A stretch of 64,000 nt of DNA from positions 24,849-88,848 of the forward strand of contig JAHRYV010000006.1 of NCBI GenBank assembly GCA_020621965.1, in the 5' to 3' direction. Numbering within the stretch: the first letter of the stretch is position 1; the number at the start of each line of letters is the position of its first letter. The translations under genes were made by a program, and so were the position numbers. Below are positions 51,272-62,159 of the stretch, piece by piece. The DNA is from Curvibacter sp. (GTDB lineage Bacteria > Pseudomonadota > Gammaproteobacteria > Burkholderiales > Burkholderiaceae_C). The notes beneath the pieces are model-generated. The model saw only the letters and a list, made by a program, of their open reading frames with translations. It ran no database searches and was not told the DNA's origin.

Positions 51272-53430
51272 ATGCCCGCCAAGCCCGCCGCCAGCGCCGA
51301 GAAAAAAGCCCCCAAGGCGGCGGCCGGGGCCGCGCCTGCCAAAAGCGCGCCGCAGAAGGCGCTGGAAAAACTGCACCTGCGGCGCGACATCGACCTGGCG
51401 CTGCACCTGCCGCTGCGTTACGAGGACGAGACCCGCATCATCAAGCTGGCCGAGGCGCGCGAGGGCGACACGGTGCAGATCGAGGCCGAGGTCACGGCCC
51501 AGGAGGTGGCCTACCGGCCGCGCCGCCAGCTGCTGGTGACGGTGCACGACGGCACGGACACCTGCGTGCTGCGCTTCTTCAACTTCTACCCCTCGCAGCA
51601 GAAGGCGCTGGCCGTGGGCACGACCATCCGCGCGCGCGGCGAGCTGCGCGGCGGTTTCCTGGGCTGGACCATGATGCACCCGCACACCAAGGCGGCGGGT
51701 GGCGAGCTGCCGACGGCGCTCACGCCGGTCTACCCCACGGTGGCCGGCCTGCCCCAGCCTTATCTGCGCAAGGCGGTGCTGGGCGGCCTGGCGCGGGCCG
51801 AGCTGTCCGACACCTTCCCGCCCGAGCTGGCCGCCGGGCTCAAGTTCAAGCCCTTGTGGGACCTGCGCCAGGCGCTGAACTTTCTGCACCACCCCACGCT
51901 CGACGTTTCGCTGGCCCAGCTGGAAGACCACAGCCACCCGGCCTGGTTGCGCCTGAAGGCCGAGGAACTGCTGGCGCAGCAGCTGTCGCAGCTGCAGTCG
52001 CGCCGTGAGCGTGAACATCTGCGCGCGCCCGAGCTGCACACGAAGGGTGCGGGTGCGCTGCACGAGCGCCTGCTGGCCGCGCTGCCGTTTCAGCTCACCG
52101 GGGCGCAGCGCCGCGTGGGCGAGGAGATCGCGCAGGACCTGGCGTTGCACAAACCGATGCACCGCCTGCTGCAGGGTGACGTGGGCTCCGGCAAGACGGT
52201 GGTGGCGGCGCTGGCGGCGTCGATCTGCATCGACGCCGGCTGGCAGTGCGCGCTGATGGCGCCCACCGAGATCCTGGCCGACCAGCATTTCCGCAAGCTG
52301 GTGGGCTGGCTGGAGCCGCTGGGCGTGCGCGTGGCCTGGCTCACGGGCAGTCAGAAGAAAAAGAGCGCACCGAGATGCTGGGGCTGATCGAGCGGGGTGA
52401 GGCGGGCCTGGTGGTGGGCACGCACGCGGTGATCCAGGAGCAGGTGCAGTTCAGGAACCTGGCGCTGGCCATCATCGACGAGCAGCACCGCTTTGGTGTC
52501 GCGCAACGGTTGGCTTTGCGCGGCAAGACCAGCGGCGAGGACCTGGAGCCGCATATGTTGATGATGACGGCGACGCCGATTCCTCGCACGCTGGCCATGA
52601 GTTATTACGCCGACCTCGACGTCTCCACCATCGACGAGCTGCCGCCGGGGCGCAGCCCCATCGTGACCAAGGTGGTGTCGGAGCAGCGGCGCGACGAGGT
52701 GATTCAGCGCATCCGCGGCCAGCTGGAGCAGGGCCGGCAGGTGTATTGGGTCTGCCCGCTGATCGAGGAGAGCGAGATGCTCGACCTCACGAATGCGACA
52801 GAAACGCACGCCGAACTCAGCGCCGCCCTGCCGGGGGTGCTGGTCGGCCTGCTGCACTCGCGCATGCCGGTGGCCGAGAAGAAGGCGGTGATGTCGCTCT
52901 TCACAAGCGGACAGATGGGTGTGCTGGTCAGCACCACGGTGATCGAGGTGGGGGTGGACGTGCCCAATGCCACGTTGATGGTGATCGAGCACGCCGAGCG
53001 CTTCGGTCTCTCGCAGCTGCACCAGTTGCGCGGGCGCGTGGGGCGCGGTGCGGCAGCCTCGGCCTGTGTGCTGCTGTATTCCACCGGTGACGCGCCGCGC
53101 CTGGGCGCGGGGGGCGAAGCCCCGCGCCAGGGCGGAAATGAGAGGCCGCACTTGAGCGCGGCAGCGCGCGAGCGCCTCAAGGCCATGGCCGAGACCAGCG
53201 ACGGTTTCGAGATCGCCCGGCGCGACCTGGACATCCGCGGCCCGGGCGAGTTCCTGGGCGCGCGCCAGTCGGGGGCGGCCCTGCTGCGTTTTGCCGACCT
53301 GGCGGCCGACAGCCAGCTGCTGGCCTGGGCGCGCGAGGCCGCCCCCGTCATGCTGGACCGTTACCCGGCGCTGGCCGAGCGCCACGTGGCGCGCTGGCTG
53401 GGCAGCCGCACCGACTACCTGAAGGCCTGA
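51272..53430 (+). CDS. recG: ATP-dependent DNA helicase RecG, interrupted by a one-base frameshift
   Basis: Branch-migrating helicase that remodels stalled forks. The first frame (51272-52387) holds the N-terminal wedge/OB domain and the Walker A region (LLQGDVGSGKTVVAALAA), then stops early at LTGSQKKKSAPRCWG. The rest, in the -1 frame to 53430, holds DEQHRFG, ATPIPRTLAMSYY, QVYWVCPLIEESE, VSTTVIEVGVDVPNATLMVIEHAERFGLSQLHQLRGRVGRG and the TRG wedge. Joining after Lys-Lys-Lys at the run AAAAAG (52358-52363) restores KKKERTEMLGLIERG. Either one base is missing (sequence error or mutation) or ribosomes slip back there. An extra GC-palindrome insert of about 20 codons also sits near 53090-53150. 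Confidence 0.88.
53098..53131. repeat. GC-rich imperfect palindrome inserted in frame in recG
   Basis: The segment CCTGGGCGCGGGG, 7 bases, CCCCGCGCCAGGG is nearly self-complementary and encodes GDAPRLGAGGEAPRQGG, which has no counterpart in the conserved RecG order between LLYST and LSAAARERLKAMAETSDGF. It looks like a small mobile palindromic repeat. Confidence 0.5.
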
Positions 53431-53479
53431 CCGTGACTTGAATGTCGCATAGACTGCGTCCATCCGCGCGCGATCAACG

Positions 53480-54523
53480 ATGACCCAGCCATCCAAACAA
53501 GCACTCGACTCCGGCGTGACGGCCGACTGGTACCGGGCCATCATCGGGCCGCACGAACAGGACTATTACCTGCGCCAGTTCAAGCGTTTTGATGCCGACG
53601 GCCGCACGCGTGTGGGCTGGAACGGGGCCGCCTTCTGGGCCACCCTGAACTGGATGCTCTACCGCCGCATGTGGGGCGGGGCCCTGGCCTATGGGGCCGT
53701 CCTGCTGGGCCTGGTCTTGCTGATCTTCGGTCTGGGCCGGCTGGTGTTTGACTATTCCAACGCGCGCGCCGTGCTGCTGCTGCTCCTGTTGCTGCCGGTG
53801 ACCTTTGTCGTGCCGGCGCTGTATGCCGACGGCTGGTACTACCGGCATTGCCAACGCAAGATGGCGGCCGCGCTGCGCCGCAACGACAGCAGCGAGGAGG
53901 CGCGCGAGGCGCTGCGGCGGCAGGCGCCGCAGCAGCGCCACCTGCCCTGGCTGCTGGCCGCCAATGGCGCGTTGCTGGCGCTGGCCGCGCTGCTGCTCAA
54001 CGAGCTGCGCGAGAACGGCAGCCTCGGCGCCCCGCAGGCCGCCGCGGACGAGCGGGTGCTTCCCGCTGCCCCGTCCGTGCCGCCGCCGGCCGAAGCCGCC
54101 GCTGTGGCGCCAGCACCTGCCGTCAGCGCCCCGGTTGTGGTCGCCAGTGTGGCGGCGCCGGTGGTGAGCCAAGTGGTAGTTGCGGCCGCGCCGGCAGCGG
54201 CGACCCCGGGCCCGCAAGCCAAGCCTGCCGCCACGGCCGCCCCGGCAGCGCCGTTGACTAAGGCTGCGACCGCGCAGGCACCGCAGGCACCGCGCGCTGT
54301 CTGGGTGGTCCAGGTGGGCGCTTACGCGCAGCAGTCGAATGCGCGCCAGGCGCTGAGCCGGGTGCAGGCCTTGGGGCTGGACGCCCAGGCCTACGAGAGC
54401 CGCCGGGGCCGGCTGATCCGCGTGCGTGTGGGCCCCTACACGCGCGAAGACGAGGCCGAACAGGCAGCGGCGCGCATCCGGGCCCAGCAACTGCCGGCGC
54501 TGGTGGTGCGCCAGCGCCGCTGA
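53480..54523 (+). CDS. SPOR-domain membrane protein with DUF2628-like N-terminus
   Basis: 347 residues. Residues about 20-115 (YYLRQFKRFDADGRTRVGWNGAAFWATLNWMLYRRMWGGAL, then two membrane helices and YADGWYYRHCQRKM) fit the DUF2628 pattern. A third helix lies near 155-172. After an Ala/Pro/Val-rich linker, residues about 270-345 are a SPOR domain (WVVQVGAYAQQSNARQALSRVQALGLDAQAY, RVGPYTREDEAEQAAARI), which binds denuded glycan strands at the division septum. The topology would place SPOR in the periplasm. It may tie envelope or division functions together; exact role unknown. Confidence 0.83.
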   Translation: MTQPSKQALDSGVTADWYRAIIGPHEQDYYLRQFKRFDADGRTRVGWNGAAFWATLNWMLYRRMWGGALAYGAVLLGLVLLIFGLGRLVFDYSNARAVLLLLLLLPVTFVVPALYADGWYYRHCQRKMAAALRRNDSSEEAREALRRQAPQQRHLPWLLAANGALLALAALLLNELRENGSLGAPQAAADERVLPAAPSVPPPAEAAAVAPAPAVSAPVVVASVAAPVVSQVVVAAAPAAATPGPQAKPAATAAPAAPLTKAATAQAPQAPRAVWVVQVGAYAQQSNARQALSRVQALGLDAQAYESRRGRLIRVRVGPYTREDEAEQAAARIRAQQLPALVVRQRR

Positions 54524-54535
54524 GGCGGGCGTGTT

Positions 54536-55657
54536 TCAGCGCATGCCGATGCGCACCTGGCCGAAGATGCCTTGCGCCTCGCGCGGCAGGCAACGCCAGT
54601 ACGGCGCGCTGGCCTGCACCTGGCCGCCCAGGGCCACGGCGGCTTCCCAGGGCCAGCGCGGTTTGTAGAGCAGGGCGCGGCCGATCGCGATCAGGTCGGC
54701 GTCGCCGGCCTGCAGGATGTCTTCGGCCTGCTGCGGCGCGGTGATCAGGCCCACGGCCGTGGTCGGCAGGCCGCAGGCCTCTCGCACGGCGCGCGCATAC
54801 GGCACCTGGTAACCCGGGCCCAGGGTGATCTTCTGCAGCGGCGACACGCCGGCGGTGGAGACGTGCATGAAGTTGCAGCCCAGCGCCTTGAGGCGGCGCG
54901 CGAACTCGGCCGTCTGCGCGCTGTCCCAGCCGCCGTCGACCCAGTCGGTGGCCGAGACGCGCACGCCCAGCGGGCCGTCGAAGGCGGCGCGCACGGCGGC
55001 AAACACTTCCAGCGGAAAGCGCATGCGGTTTTCCAGGCAACCGCCGTAGTCGTCGGTGCGCTGGTTGGCCAGCGGCGAGAGGAACTGGTGCAGCAGGTAG
55101 CCGTGGGCGGCGTGCAGCTCGATGGCGTCGATGCCGATGCGCTGGGCCCGCTGCGCGGCAGCCACGAAGGCCTGGCGCACCTCGACCAGCTGCGCGGCCG
55201 TCATGGCGGCCGGCGGCGGCTCGTCGGGCAGCTGCGGCAGGGCCGAGGGCGCCAGCGGCAACCAGCCGCCCTGCGCAGGAGAGAGCAACTGTCCGCCACG
55301 CCAGGGCGCGGCGCTGGAGGCCTTGCGCCCGGCGTGCGCGAGCTGGATGCAGACCGGCATGGGCGGCGCCAGTTTGCGGGCGCGCTGCAGCGTGTCGCCC
55401 AGCGCCCGCTCGGTGCGCTCGTCCCACAGGCCCAGGCAGTCGGGGGTGATGCGGCCCTCGGGCGTGACGCCGGTGGCCTCGATGGTCAGCAGGCCGGCGC
55501 CGCTGTTGAGCAGGCTGGCCCAGTGCGCCAGATGCCAGTCGCCGGCGGCGCCGTTCACAGCCGAGTACTGGCACATGGGGGCGATGACGATGCGGTTGGG
55601 CAGGGTGAGGGGGCCGCGCGGGGCGGGCAGCTCGTAGGGGGTAAACAGCAGGCTCAC
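54536..55657 (-). CDS. Old-yellow-enzyme family NADH:flavin oxidoreductase (YqjM type)
   Basis: 373 residues from the GTG at 55657. FMN-dependent TIM barrel. LPNRIVIAPMCQYSA near 24 has the YqjM-type Cys at the flavin, QLAHAGRKAS the Gln/His loop, IELHAAHGYLLHQFLSPLANQRTDDYGG the central signature with the substrate-binding His and Arg, and DADLIAIGRALLYKPRWPW closes the barrel. It reduces alpha,beta-unsaturated carbonyls or xenobiotics with NAD(P)H. It ends 12 bases from the SPOR gene (convergent) and diverges from oxyR, which could regulate it. Confidence 0.9.
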   Translation of the reverse strand: MSLLFTPYELPAPRGPLTLPNRIVIAPMCQYSAVNGAAGDWHLAHWASLLNSGAGLLTIEATGVTPEGRITPDCLGLWDERTERALGDTLQRARKLAPPMPVCIQLAHAGRKASSAAPWRGGQLLSPAQGGWLPLAPSALPQLPDEPPPAAMTAAQLVEVRQAFVAAAQRAQRIGIDAIELHAAHGYLLHQFLSPLANQRTDDYGGCLENRMRFPLEVFAAVRAAFDGPLGVRVSATDWVDGGWDSAQTAEFARRLKALGCNFMHVSTAGVSPLQKITLGPGYQVPYARAVREACGLPTTAVGLITAPQQAEDILQAGDADLIAIGRALLYKPRWPWEAAVALGGQVQASAPYWRCLPREAQGIFGQVRIGMR

Positions 55658-55830
55658 GGCGTATTCCGGTGGTGTGGACAGACCTCGCGGGCCGGCGGCC
55701 CGGGGTGGCGTCAAATTGTGGCACGTCGCTGTGGAGCGCCGGCGTGCCCGGCGGCGCCCGGGCGCGGCGGCTCGCCGCGGTCGAGTGAGAACGGCTATCG
55801 CAATTGGCCGCGGAATGTCACAATTCAATC

Positions 55831-56787
55831 ATGACGCTCACCGAACTCAAATACATCGTCGCCGTCGCTCGCGAGAAGCATTTCGGCCGCGCGGCCGAGG
55901 CCTGCTTTGTCTCGCAGCCCACGCTGTCGGTGGCGGTGAAGAAGATCGAGGAAGAGCTCGACGTCAAGCTCTTCGAGCGCAGCGCCAACGAGGTGACGGT
56001 CACGCCGCTGGGCGAGGAGATCGTGCGCCAGGCGCAGGCGGTGCTGGAGCAGGCCGCCAGCATCAAGGAGATCGCCAAGCGCGGCAAGGACCCGCTGTCG
56101 GGCCCGCTCAAGCTGGGCGTGATCTACACCATCGGCCCCTACCTGCTGCCCGATCTGGTGCGCCAGATGATCGACCACACGCCGCAGATGCCGCTGATGC
56201 TGCAGGAGAACTTCACGGTCAAGCTGCTGGAGATGCTGCGCACCGGCGAGATCGACTGCGCCATCCTGGCCGAACCCTTTCCCGATGCCGGCCTGGCGGT
56301 GGCGCCGCTGTATGACGAGCCCTTCTACGCTGCGTTGCCGGTGAACCACCCGCTGGCCCGCCAGGAGCACATCAGCAGCGAGGAGCTCAAGAGCGAGACC
56401 ATGCTGCTGCTGGGCACGGGCCACTGCTTCCGCGACCACGTGCTGGAAGTCTGCCCCGAGTTCGCGCGCTTTTCCAGCAATGCCGAGGGCATCCGCAAGA
56501 GCTTCGAGGGCTCCTCGCTGGAGACCATCAAGCACATGGTGGCCGCCGGCATGGGCGTGACCCTGGTGCCGCGCCTGAGCGTGCCCAAGGCGGCCCTCCT
56601 GCCCAAGGCCAAGGGCAAGCCGCATACCGATGAAGGCTTCGTGCGCTACCTGCCTTTCAACGGCGAGGCGCCGACGCGGCGTGTGGTGCTGGTGTGGCGC
56701 CGCAGTTTCACCCGCTACGAAGCCATCGCCACGCTGCGCAACGCCATCTATGCCTGCGAACTGCCGGGCGTCAAGCGTCTGTCCTGA
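55831..56787 (+). CDS. oxyR: Hydrogen-peroxide sensor and LysR-type activator OxyR
   Basis: 318 residues from the ATG at 55831. Helix-turn-helix near the N-terminus (HFGRAAEACFVSQPTLSVAVKKIEEELDVKLFER). In the regulatory domain GTGHCFRDHVLEVCPEF carries two cysteines nine residues apart, exactly the C199/C208 spacing that forms the peroxide-induced disulfide in E. coli OxyR. The start codon lies about 170 bases from the divergent flavoenzyme gene. It is followed 7 bases later by a DyP peroxidase, a likely target. Confidence 0.95.
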   Translation: MTLTELKYIVAVAREKHFGRAAEACFVSQPTLSVAVKKIEEELDVKLFERSANEVTVTPLGEEIVRQAQAVLEQAASIKEIAKRGKDPLSGPLKLGVIYTIGPYLLPDLVRQMIDHTPQMPLMLQENFTVKLLEMLRTGEIDCAILAEPFPDAGLAVAPLYDEPFYAALPVNHPLARQEHISSEELKSETMLLLGTGHCFRDHVLEVCPEFARFSSNAEGIRKSFEGSSLETIKHMVAAGMGVTLVPRLSVPKAALLPKAKGKPHTDEGFVRYLPFNGEAPTRRVVLVWRRSFTRYEAIATLRNAIYACELPGVKRLS

Positions 56788-56794
56788 GGTCCTC

Positions 56795-57691
56795 ATGAGC
56801 ACTGCCCAAGCCGGCATCCTGCAGCCGGTCCCAAGCCAGGCCCGCTATCTGTTCTTCTCCCTGGTTCAGCCGCAGGCCCTGCACGCCGCGCTGGACCGCC
56901 TGGCCGGCGTAGCCGACGGCGAGCGTGTGGTGGCCATGCTGGGTGCCGATACCGTCCGCGCGCTGGGCGCCCAGGTGCCGGGCCTGCACGCGATGCCCGA
57001 CCTCTCCGGCACCGACGCCGAGGTGCCCACCACACCCACCGCCCTGTGCTGCTGGCTGCGCGGCGACGACCGCGGTGAACTGGTACGCCTGACGCACATC
57101 CTGGAGAAATTCCTGGCGCCGGCCTTCCATTCGGACCGGGTCATCGACGCCTTCCGCCACGGCCGCGGCCCTAACGGCCATGGCCGCGACCTGACCGGCT
57201 ACGAGGATGGCACCGAGAACCCCGAGGGTCTGGCGGCCGAGCAGGCCGCGCTGGTGCGCGGCGCCGGCGCGGGGCTCGACGGCGGCAGCATGGCCGTGGT
57301 GCAGCAGTGGGTGCACGACTACGACGCCTTCGAGCGCCTGGGCCAGCCCGGCCAGGACCTGGCCATGGGCCGGCGGCGCAGCGACAACGAGGAACTGGCC
57401 GACGCCCCCGATTCCGCCCACGTCAAGCGCACGGCGCAGGAAAGCTTCGAGCCCGAGGCCTTCGTGCTGCGCCGCTCCATGCCCTGGGCGCTGGCGCACA
57501 AGTCCGGCCTGATGTACGTGGCCTTCGGCCACAGCTTCGACGCCTTCGAGGCCCAGATGCGGCGCATGGCCGGGCACGAGGACGGCATCGTCGATGCCAT
57601 CTTCACCTTCTCCAAACCGGTCAACGGCGCCTACTACTGGTGCCCGCCAGTGGTAAACGGCCGGCTGGACCTGCGCCAGCTGGGACTGTGA
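56795..57691 (+). CDS. DyP-type heme peroxidase
   Basis: 298 residues from the ATG at 56795. The distal GXXDG-type motif is GYEDGTENP near 133-141 (catalytic Asp), the proximal heme His lies in the [12 protein letters not shown] segment near 208, and the distal Arg in [10 protein letters not shown] near 224. This is the short class B (YfeX-like) type, cytoplasmic, with no Tat signal. It sits 7 bases after oxyR, so it probably removes peroxide or oxidises heme-like or dye substrates under OxyR control. Its stop overlaps the ubiA start by one base. Confidence 0.9.
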   Translation: MSTAQAGILQPVPSQARYLFFSLVQPQALHAALDRLAGVADGERVVAMLGADTVRALGAQVPGLHAMPDLSGTDAEVPTTPTALCCWLRGDDRGELVRLTHILEKFLAPAFHSDRVIDAFRHGRGPNGHGRDLTGYEDGTENPEGLAAEQAALVRGAGAGLDGGSMAVVQQWVHDYDAFERLGQPGQDLAMGRRRSDNEELADAPDSAHVKRTAQESFEPEAFVLRRSMPWALAHKSGLMYVAFGHSFDAFEAQMRRMAGHEDGIVDAIFTFSKPVNGAYYWCPPVVNGRLDLRQLGL

Positions 57692-58551
57692 TGCCGCGCG
57701 AGAAATTCCAGCTCTACCTGGACCTGATCCGCTGGAACCGCCCGGCCGGCTGGCTGCTGCTGCTCTGGCCTTCTTTAAGTGCGCTGTGGGTGGCGGCCGG
57801 CGGTTTCCCGGGCTGGCACCTGCTGGCCGTGTTCGTGCTGGGCACCATCCTCATGCGCAGCGCCGGCTGCTGCCTCAACGACGTAGCCGACCGCGACTTC
57901 GACAAGCATGTGAAGCGCACCGCGCAGCGCCCGGTGACGGCGGGCAAGGTCTCGGTGCGCGAGGCGCTGTGGCTGGGCGTGGTGCTGGCCCTGCTGGCCT
58001 TCGCGCTGGTGCTCACCACCAACCCGGTGGCCGTGGCCTGGTCCTTCGCCGCGCTGGCCGTGGCCATGATCTACCCCTACGCCAAACGCTTCTTCGCGAT
58101 GCCGCAGGCGGTGCTGGGCGTGGCCTTCAGCTTCGGCATCCCCATGGCGTTTGCCGCCGTGCGCGGCGAGGTGCCGGCGCTGGCCTGGGGGCTGCTGGTC
58201 GGCAACCTGTTCTGGGTGCTGGCTTACGACACCGAGTACGCGATGGTGGACCGCGACGACGATCTGCGCATCGGCATGAAGACCTCGGCCATCACGCTGG
58301 GCCGTTTTGACGTGGTGGCCATTACCTCCTTCTATGTGCTGCAGCTGCTGATCTGGACCGTGTTGCTGGTCGAACAGCTTTCACCTTGGGCCTGGTTTGC
58401 CGCACTGGTGGTGGCGGTGGGCCAGGTGGTCTGGCACTACCGGCTCATCCGCGAGCGCACGCGTGAGGGCTGTTTCAAGGCCTTCCGCCAGAACCACTGG
58501 CTGGGTTTCACGCTGTTTGCCGGCATCGTAGCCGGCTATGTGCACAAGTAA
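57691..58551 (+). CDS. ubiA: 4-hydroxybenzoate polyprenyltransferase
   Basis: 286 residues, about eight membrane helices. It attaches the polyprenyl chain to 4-hydroxybenzoate in ubiquinone synthesis. The two Asp-rich Mg-diphosphate motifs are present: [19 protein letters not shown] near 63-81 and [22 protein letters not shown] near 178-199. Its ATG shares a base with the DyP stop (TGATG), so oxyR, the peroxidase and ubiA are one transcription unit; ubiquinone and peroxide defence share the theme of redox balance. No chorismate lyase is next to it. Confidence 0.95.
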   Translation: MPREKFQLYLDLIRWNRPAGWLLLLWPSLSALWVAAGGFPGWHLLAVFVLGTILMRSAGCCLNDVADRDFDKHVKRTAQRPVTAGKVSVREALWLGVVLALLAFALVLTTNPVAVAWSFAALAVAMIYPYAKRFFAMPQAVLGVAFSFGIPMAFAAVRGEVPALAWGLLVGNLFWVLAYDTEYAMVDRDDDLRIGMKTSAITLGRFDVVAITSFYVLQLLIWTVLLVEQLSPWAWFAALVVAVGQVVWHYRLIRERTREGCFKAFRQNHWLGFTLFAGIVAGYVHK

Positions 58552-58557
58552 GTCGAT

Positions 58558-58578
58558 GATCCCGTCGTTCCCGGGATC
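58558..58578 (+). other. Stem-loop after ubiA without U run
   Basis: GATCCCG, 7 bases, CGGGATC directly after the ubiA stop. No T-tract follows, so it may be a weak or Rho-linked end. The remaining stretch to 58733 shows no gene. Confidence 0.4.
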
Positions 58579-58733
58579 TGTACCCAACTCGTCTTGGCGT
58601 CGCTCGGTAGGATACAACCTGCCGCGCTTTGACGAGGCGCGTCAGATTCGACTCCCCACCCCGGTGCGCCGAGGACCCTCAACGCAATTCACCGTCAAAA
58701 AACGACAAACACGTCGAGATTGTGATTGAGGGG

Positions 58734-59483
58734 TCAGAATCCCATGGCCCGGATGTTGACAGTCACCGTATCTGCAATATTCCTCTGAATCATCTCCGAG
58801 AGGTATGCATGGGTCGTAGCGTCTATGTTTTCTTCGAGTTTGTACCGCCAACGACCGCCGTCCGGTCGCTCGACAGCTAAAGGTCGAGATTCACAACATC
58901 CATAAGCGAGTCGTTTGATCTTTTCGTCAACAGAAACTATTCCGATATCGGGCATCAAGACAGCAGCTGCGACTTCATTGAATCCGGCGCGAAAATACAT
59001 CCGAATGCCACGGACGCCGTTGTCACTATCAAACGCCTGAGCTATCACAACTAAGGCGTCGAGTCGATGTTCCCTTACCGCTGCCAAGAGGTCTTCTTTA
59101 ATGAATTCGGCTGACGAATCGAAGTACATCACACCTGAGCGAAGCTTCTTTGCAAGTCTAGGAACATCGATGTCAACTTGGATTACTTCTCGCCCCAACT
59201 TCTTAAGTGCATTCTCGGCGCTACGCCGCGCTGCAGAATTGAAATCGTTACCTACTTCGCGTTTGGCATACTCATTATTAAAAACTGTGATGCCAATCTT
59301 CTCGTAGGAAAGTTCGCTGGGGAGCAATGAAACAACCCCAATTCTCTTAATGCTTGCCGAACGCTCAGGCGTCATGGGCCCGGTCGTGCTGCACCCCGTT
59401 CCTACAAGCACTGCCAACGCCAGAAAAAGGTGCTGAAGGACATAGCGCCCAGATAAGGGCAAGTGATCCTTGGAAGCGATCAT
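58734..59483 (-). CDS. Low-GC putative lipoprotein
   Basis: 249 residues from the ATG at 59483 with an excellent AAGGAGG site. Lipobox VGTGC with Cys31. The mature part begins MTPERSASIKRIGVVSLLPSEL and continues with KIGITVFNNEYAKREVGNDFNSAARRSAENALKKLGREV, and RHRLDALVVIAQAFDSD later, a layout like small outer-membrane-anchored stress or assembly lipoproteins. I do not recognise a family. GC content is far below that of all neighbours and AT-ending codons are common, pointing to recent acquisition. No mobile-element traces are seen at its edges. Confidence 0.75.
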   Translation of the reverse strand: MIASKDHLPLSGRYVLQHLFLALAVLVGTGCSTTGPMTPERSASIKRIGVVSLLPSELSYEKIGITVFNNEYAKREVGNDFNSAARRSAENALKKLGREVIQVDIDVPRLAKKLRSGVMYFDSSAEFIKEDLLAAVREHRLDALVVIAQAFDSDNGVRGIRMYFRAGFNEVAAAVLMPDIGIVSVDEKIKRLAYGCCESRPLAVERPDGGRWRYKLEENIDATTHAYLSEMIQRNIADTVTVNIRAMGF

Positions 59484-59600
59484 ATGATTCCTCCTTGTGC
59501 GAAATGTTGAAGCATAAGTCTCAGTGTGGGGCGAGGTGGCTTCACTCGCGCGCAGCAAGAGGGCTCGGATTAGGCTCGGGCTGCCTCCTGCAATTCTTAT

Positions 59601-60416
59601 CTAATCCCGCCCATACTCCACCCCCAGCTCACGCGCCCGCCGCTCGGCCGCATGCAACGCCTGGCCGAACAGCGCCTTCAGGTTGCTTTCGTCCATGCTG
59701 GTGATAGCCGCATAGGTGGTGCCGCCTTTGGACGTGACGCGTTGGCGCAGCACCTCCGGTGGCTCGGTCGAGGCCTTTGCCAGCGCGCTGGCGCCGCGGA
59801 AGGTTTCCACCGCCAGCTTGTAGGCCTGTTCGGCTGAGAGACCCATCTCGGTGCCGGCTTGCGTCATGGCTTCGAGGAAATAGAACACATAGGCCGGGCC
59901 GGAGCCGGACAGGGCGGTGACGGCGTCGAGCTGCTCCTCGCGCTCCACCCAGAGCGATTCACCCATGGTGGCGGTGACGCTCTCGATCAGCGCGCGGTCC
60001 TGCGCGCTGACGCCGCCGCGCGCGTACAGGCCGGTCATGCCCAGGCCCACCAGCGCCGGCGTGTTGGGCATGCTGCGCACCACGCGCTCGCTGCCCAGCC
60101 AGCGTGCGATGCTGCTGCTCGGGATGCCGGCGGCCACGCTCAGGTGCAGGGCGCTGGCCACGTGGGCACGCACGGGTACGGTGGCCTCCTTGAAGGTCTG
60201 CGGTTTGGTGGCCCAGACCACCAGACTCACCCCTTTGAGAAAGTCCCCGGCCTGCTCGTGCGCGGTGAGGCCGAACTTGGTCTTCAGTGCCAGTCTTGCT
60301 TCGGCAAACGGCTCGACGACTTCGATAGAGGCGGCCGGCCGGCCCTGCTTGATCAAGCCGCCGATGATGGCGCTGGCCATATTGCCGCCGCCGATGAATG
60401 CAATGCGCTCGCTCAT
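59601..60416 (-). CDS. proC: Pyrroline-5-carboxylate reductase
   Basis: 271 residues. It makes proline from pyrroline-5-carboxylate with NADPH. The Rossmann motif is [15 protein letters not shown] (7-21); further blocks are [30 protein letters not shown] and the ProC signature [24 protein letters not shown] with [12 protein letters not shown] near 230. Length is normal. It diverges from glpK, with 83 bases between starts. Confidence 0.95.
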   Translation of the reverse strand: MSERIAFIGGGNMASAIIGGLIKQGRPAASIEVVEPFAEARLALKTKFGLTAHEQAGDFLKGVSLVVWATKPQTFKEATVPVRAHVASALHLSVAAGIPSSSIARWLGSERVVRSMPNTPALVGLGMTGLYARGGVSAQDRALIESVTATMGESLWVEREEQLDAVTALSGSGPAYVFYFLEAMTQAGTEMGLSAEQAYKLAVETFRGASALAKASTEPPEVLRQRVTSKGGTTYAAITSMDESNLKALFGQALHAAERRARELGVEYGRD

Positions 60417-60499
60417 GTGTGGTTCCTGCGGTGGCCGCCGACGCGGCCGAGGTCGAATATCGGTGTGGATTGTCGCAGTTTGCGGTAGGCTGTCGCCCC

Positions 60500-62002
<1,503 letters not shown>

Positions 62003-62007
62003 ATATG

Positions 62008-62102
62008 GAACACCCCCAGGCTGCGCGCACTGCGTGTCGCTGCGCCACCCCCCTTGCAGGGGGCAACGCCAGTGGCCCGGCAAAGCCGGCTCCACGGCGT
62101 TC
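62008..62102. repeat. Comamonadaceae-type GC-rich intergenic palindromic repeat
   Basis: The stretch runs from CACCCCCAGGCTGCGCGCA through a CCCCCTTGCAGGGGG hairpin (62051-62065) and a second one, GCCCGGCAAAGCCGGC (62076-62091), to CCACGGCGTTCC. Paired hairpins of this kind recur between genes in Acidovorax/Variovorax-like genomes (from memory of the family). It lies between glpK and glpD. Confidence 0.6.
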
Positions 62103-62159
62103 CCCGATTGGACTGCTTCACGTGTCTCGTGTTGTGCCCTGCGCAGAGGAGCGATCATC

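Noticed and set aside
58600..58690. tRNA-like 3-prime end or attachment-site remnant (TTCGACTCC near 58647)
   Set aside because: No cloverleaf can be built around it and no integrase or repeat copy is seen nearby.
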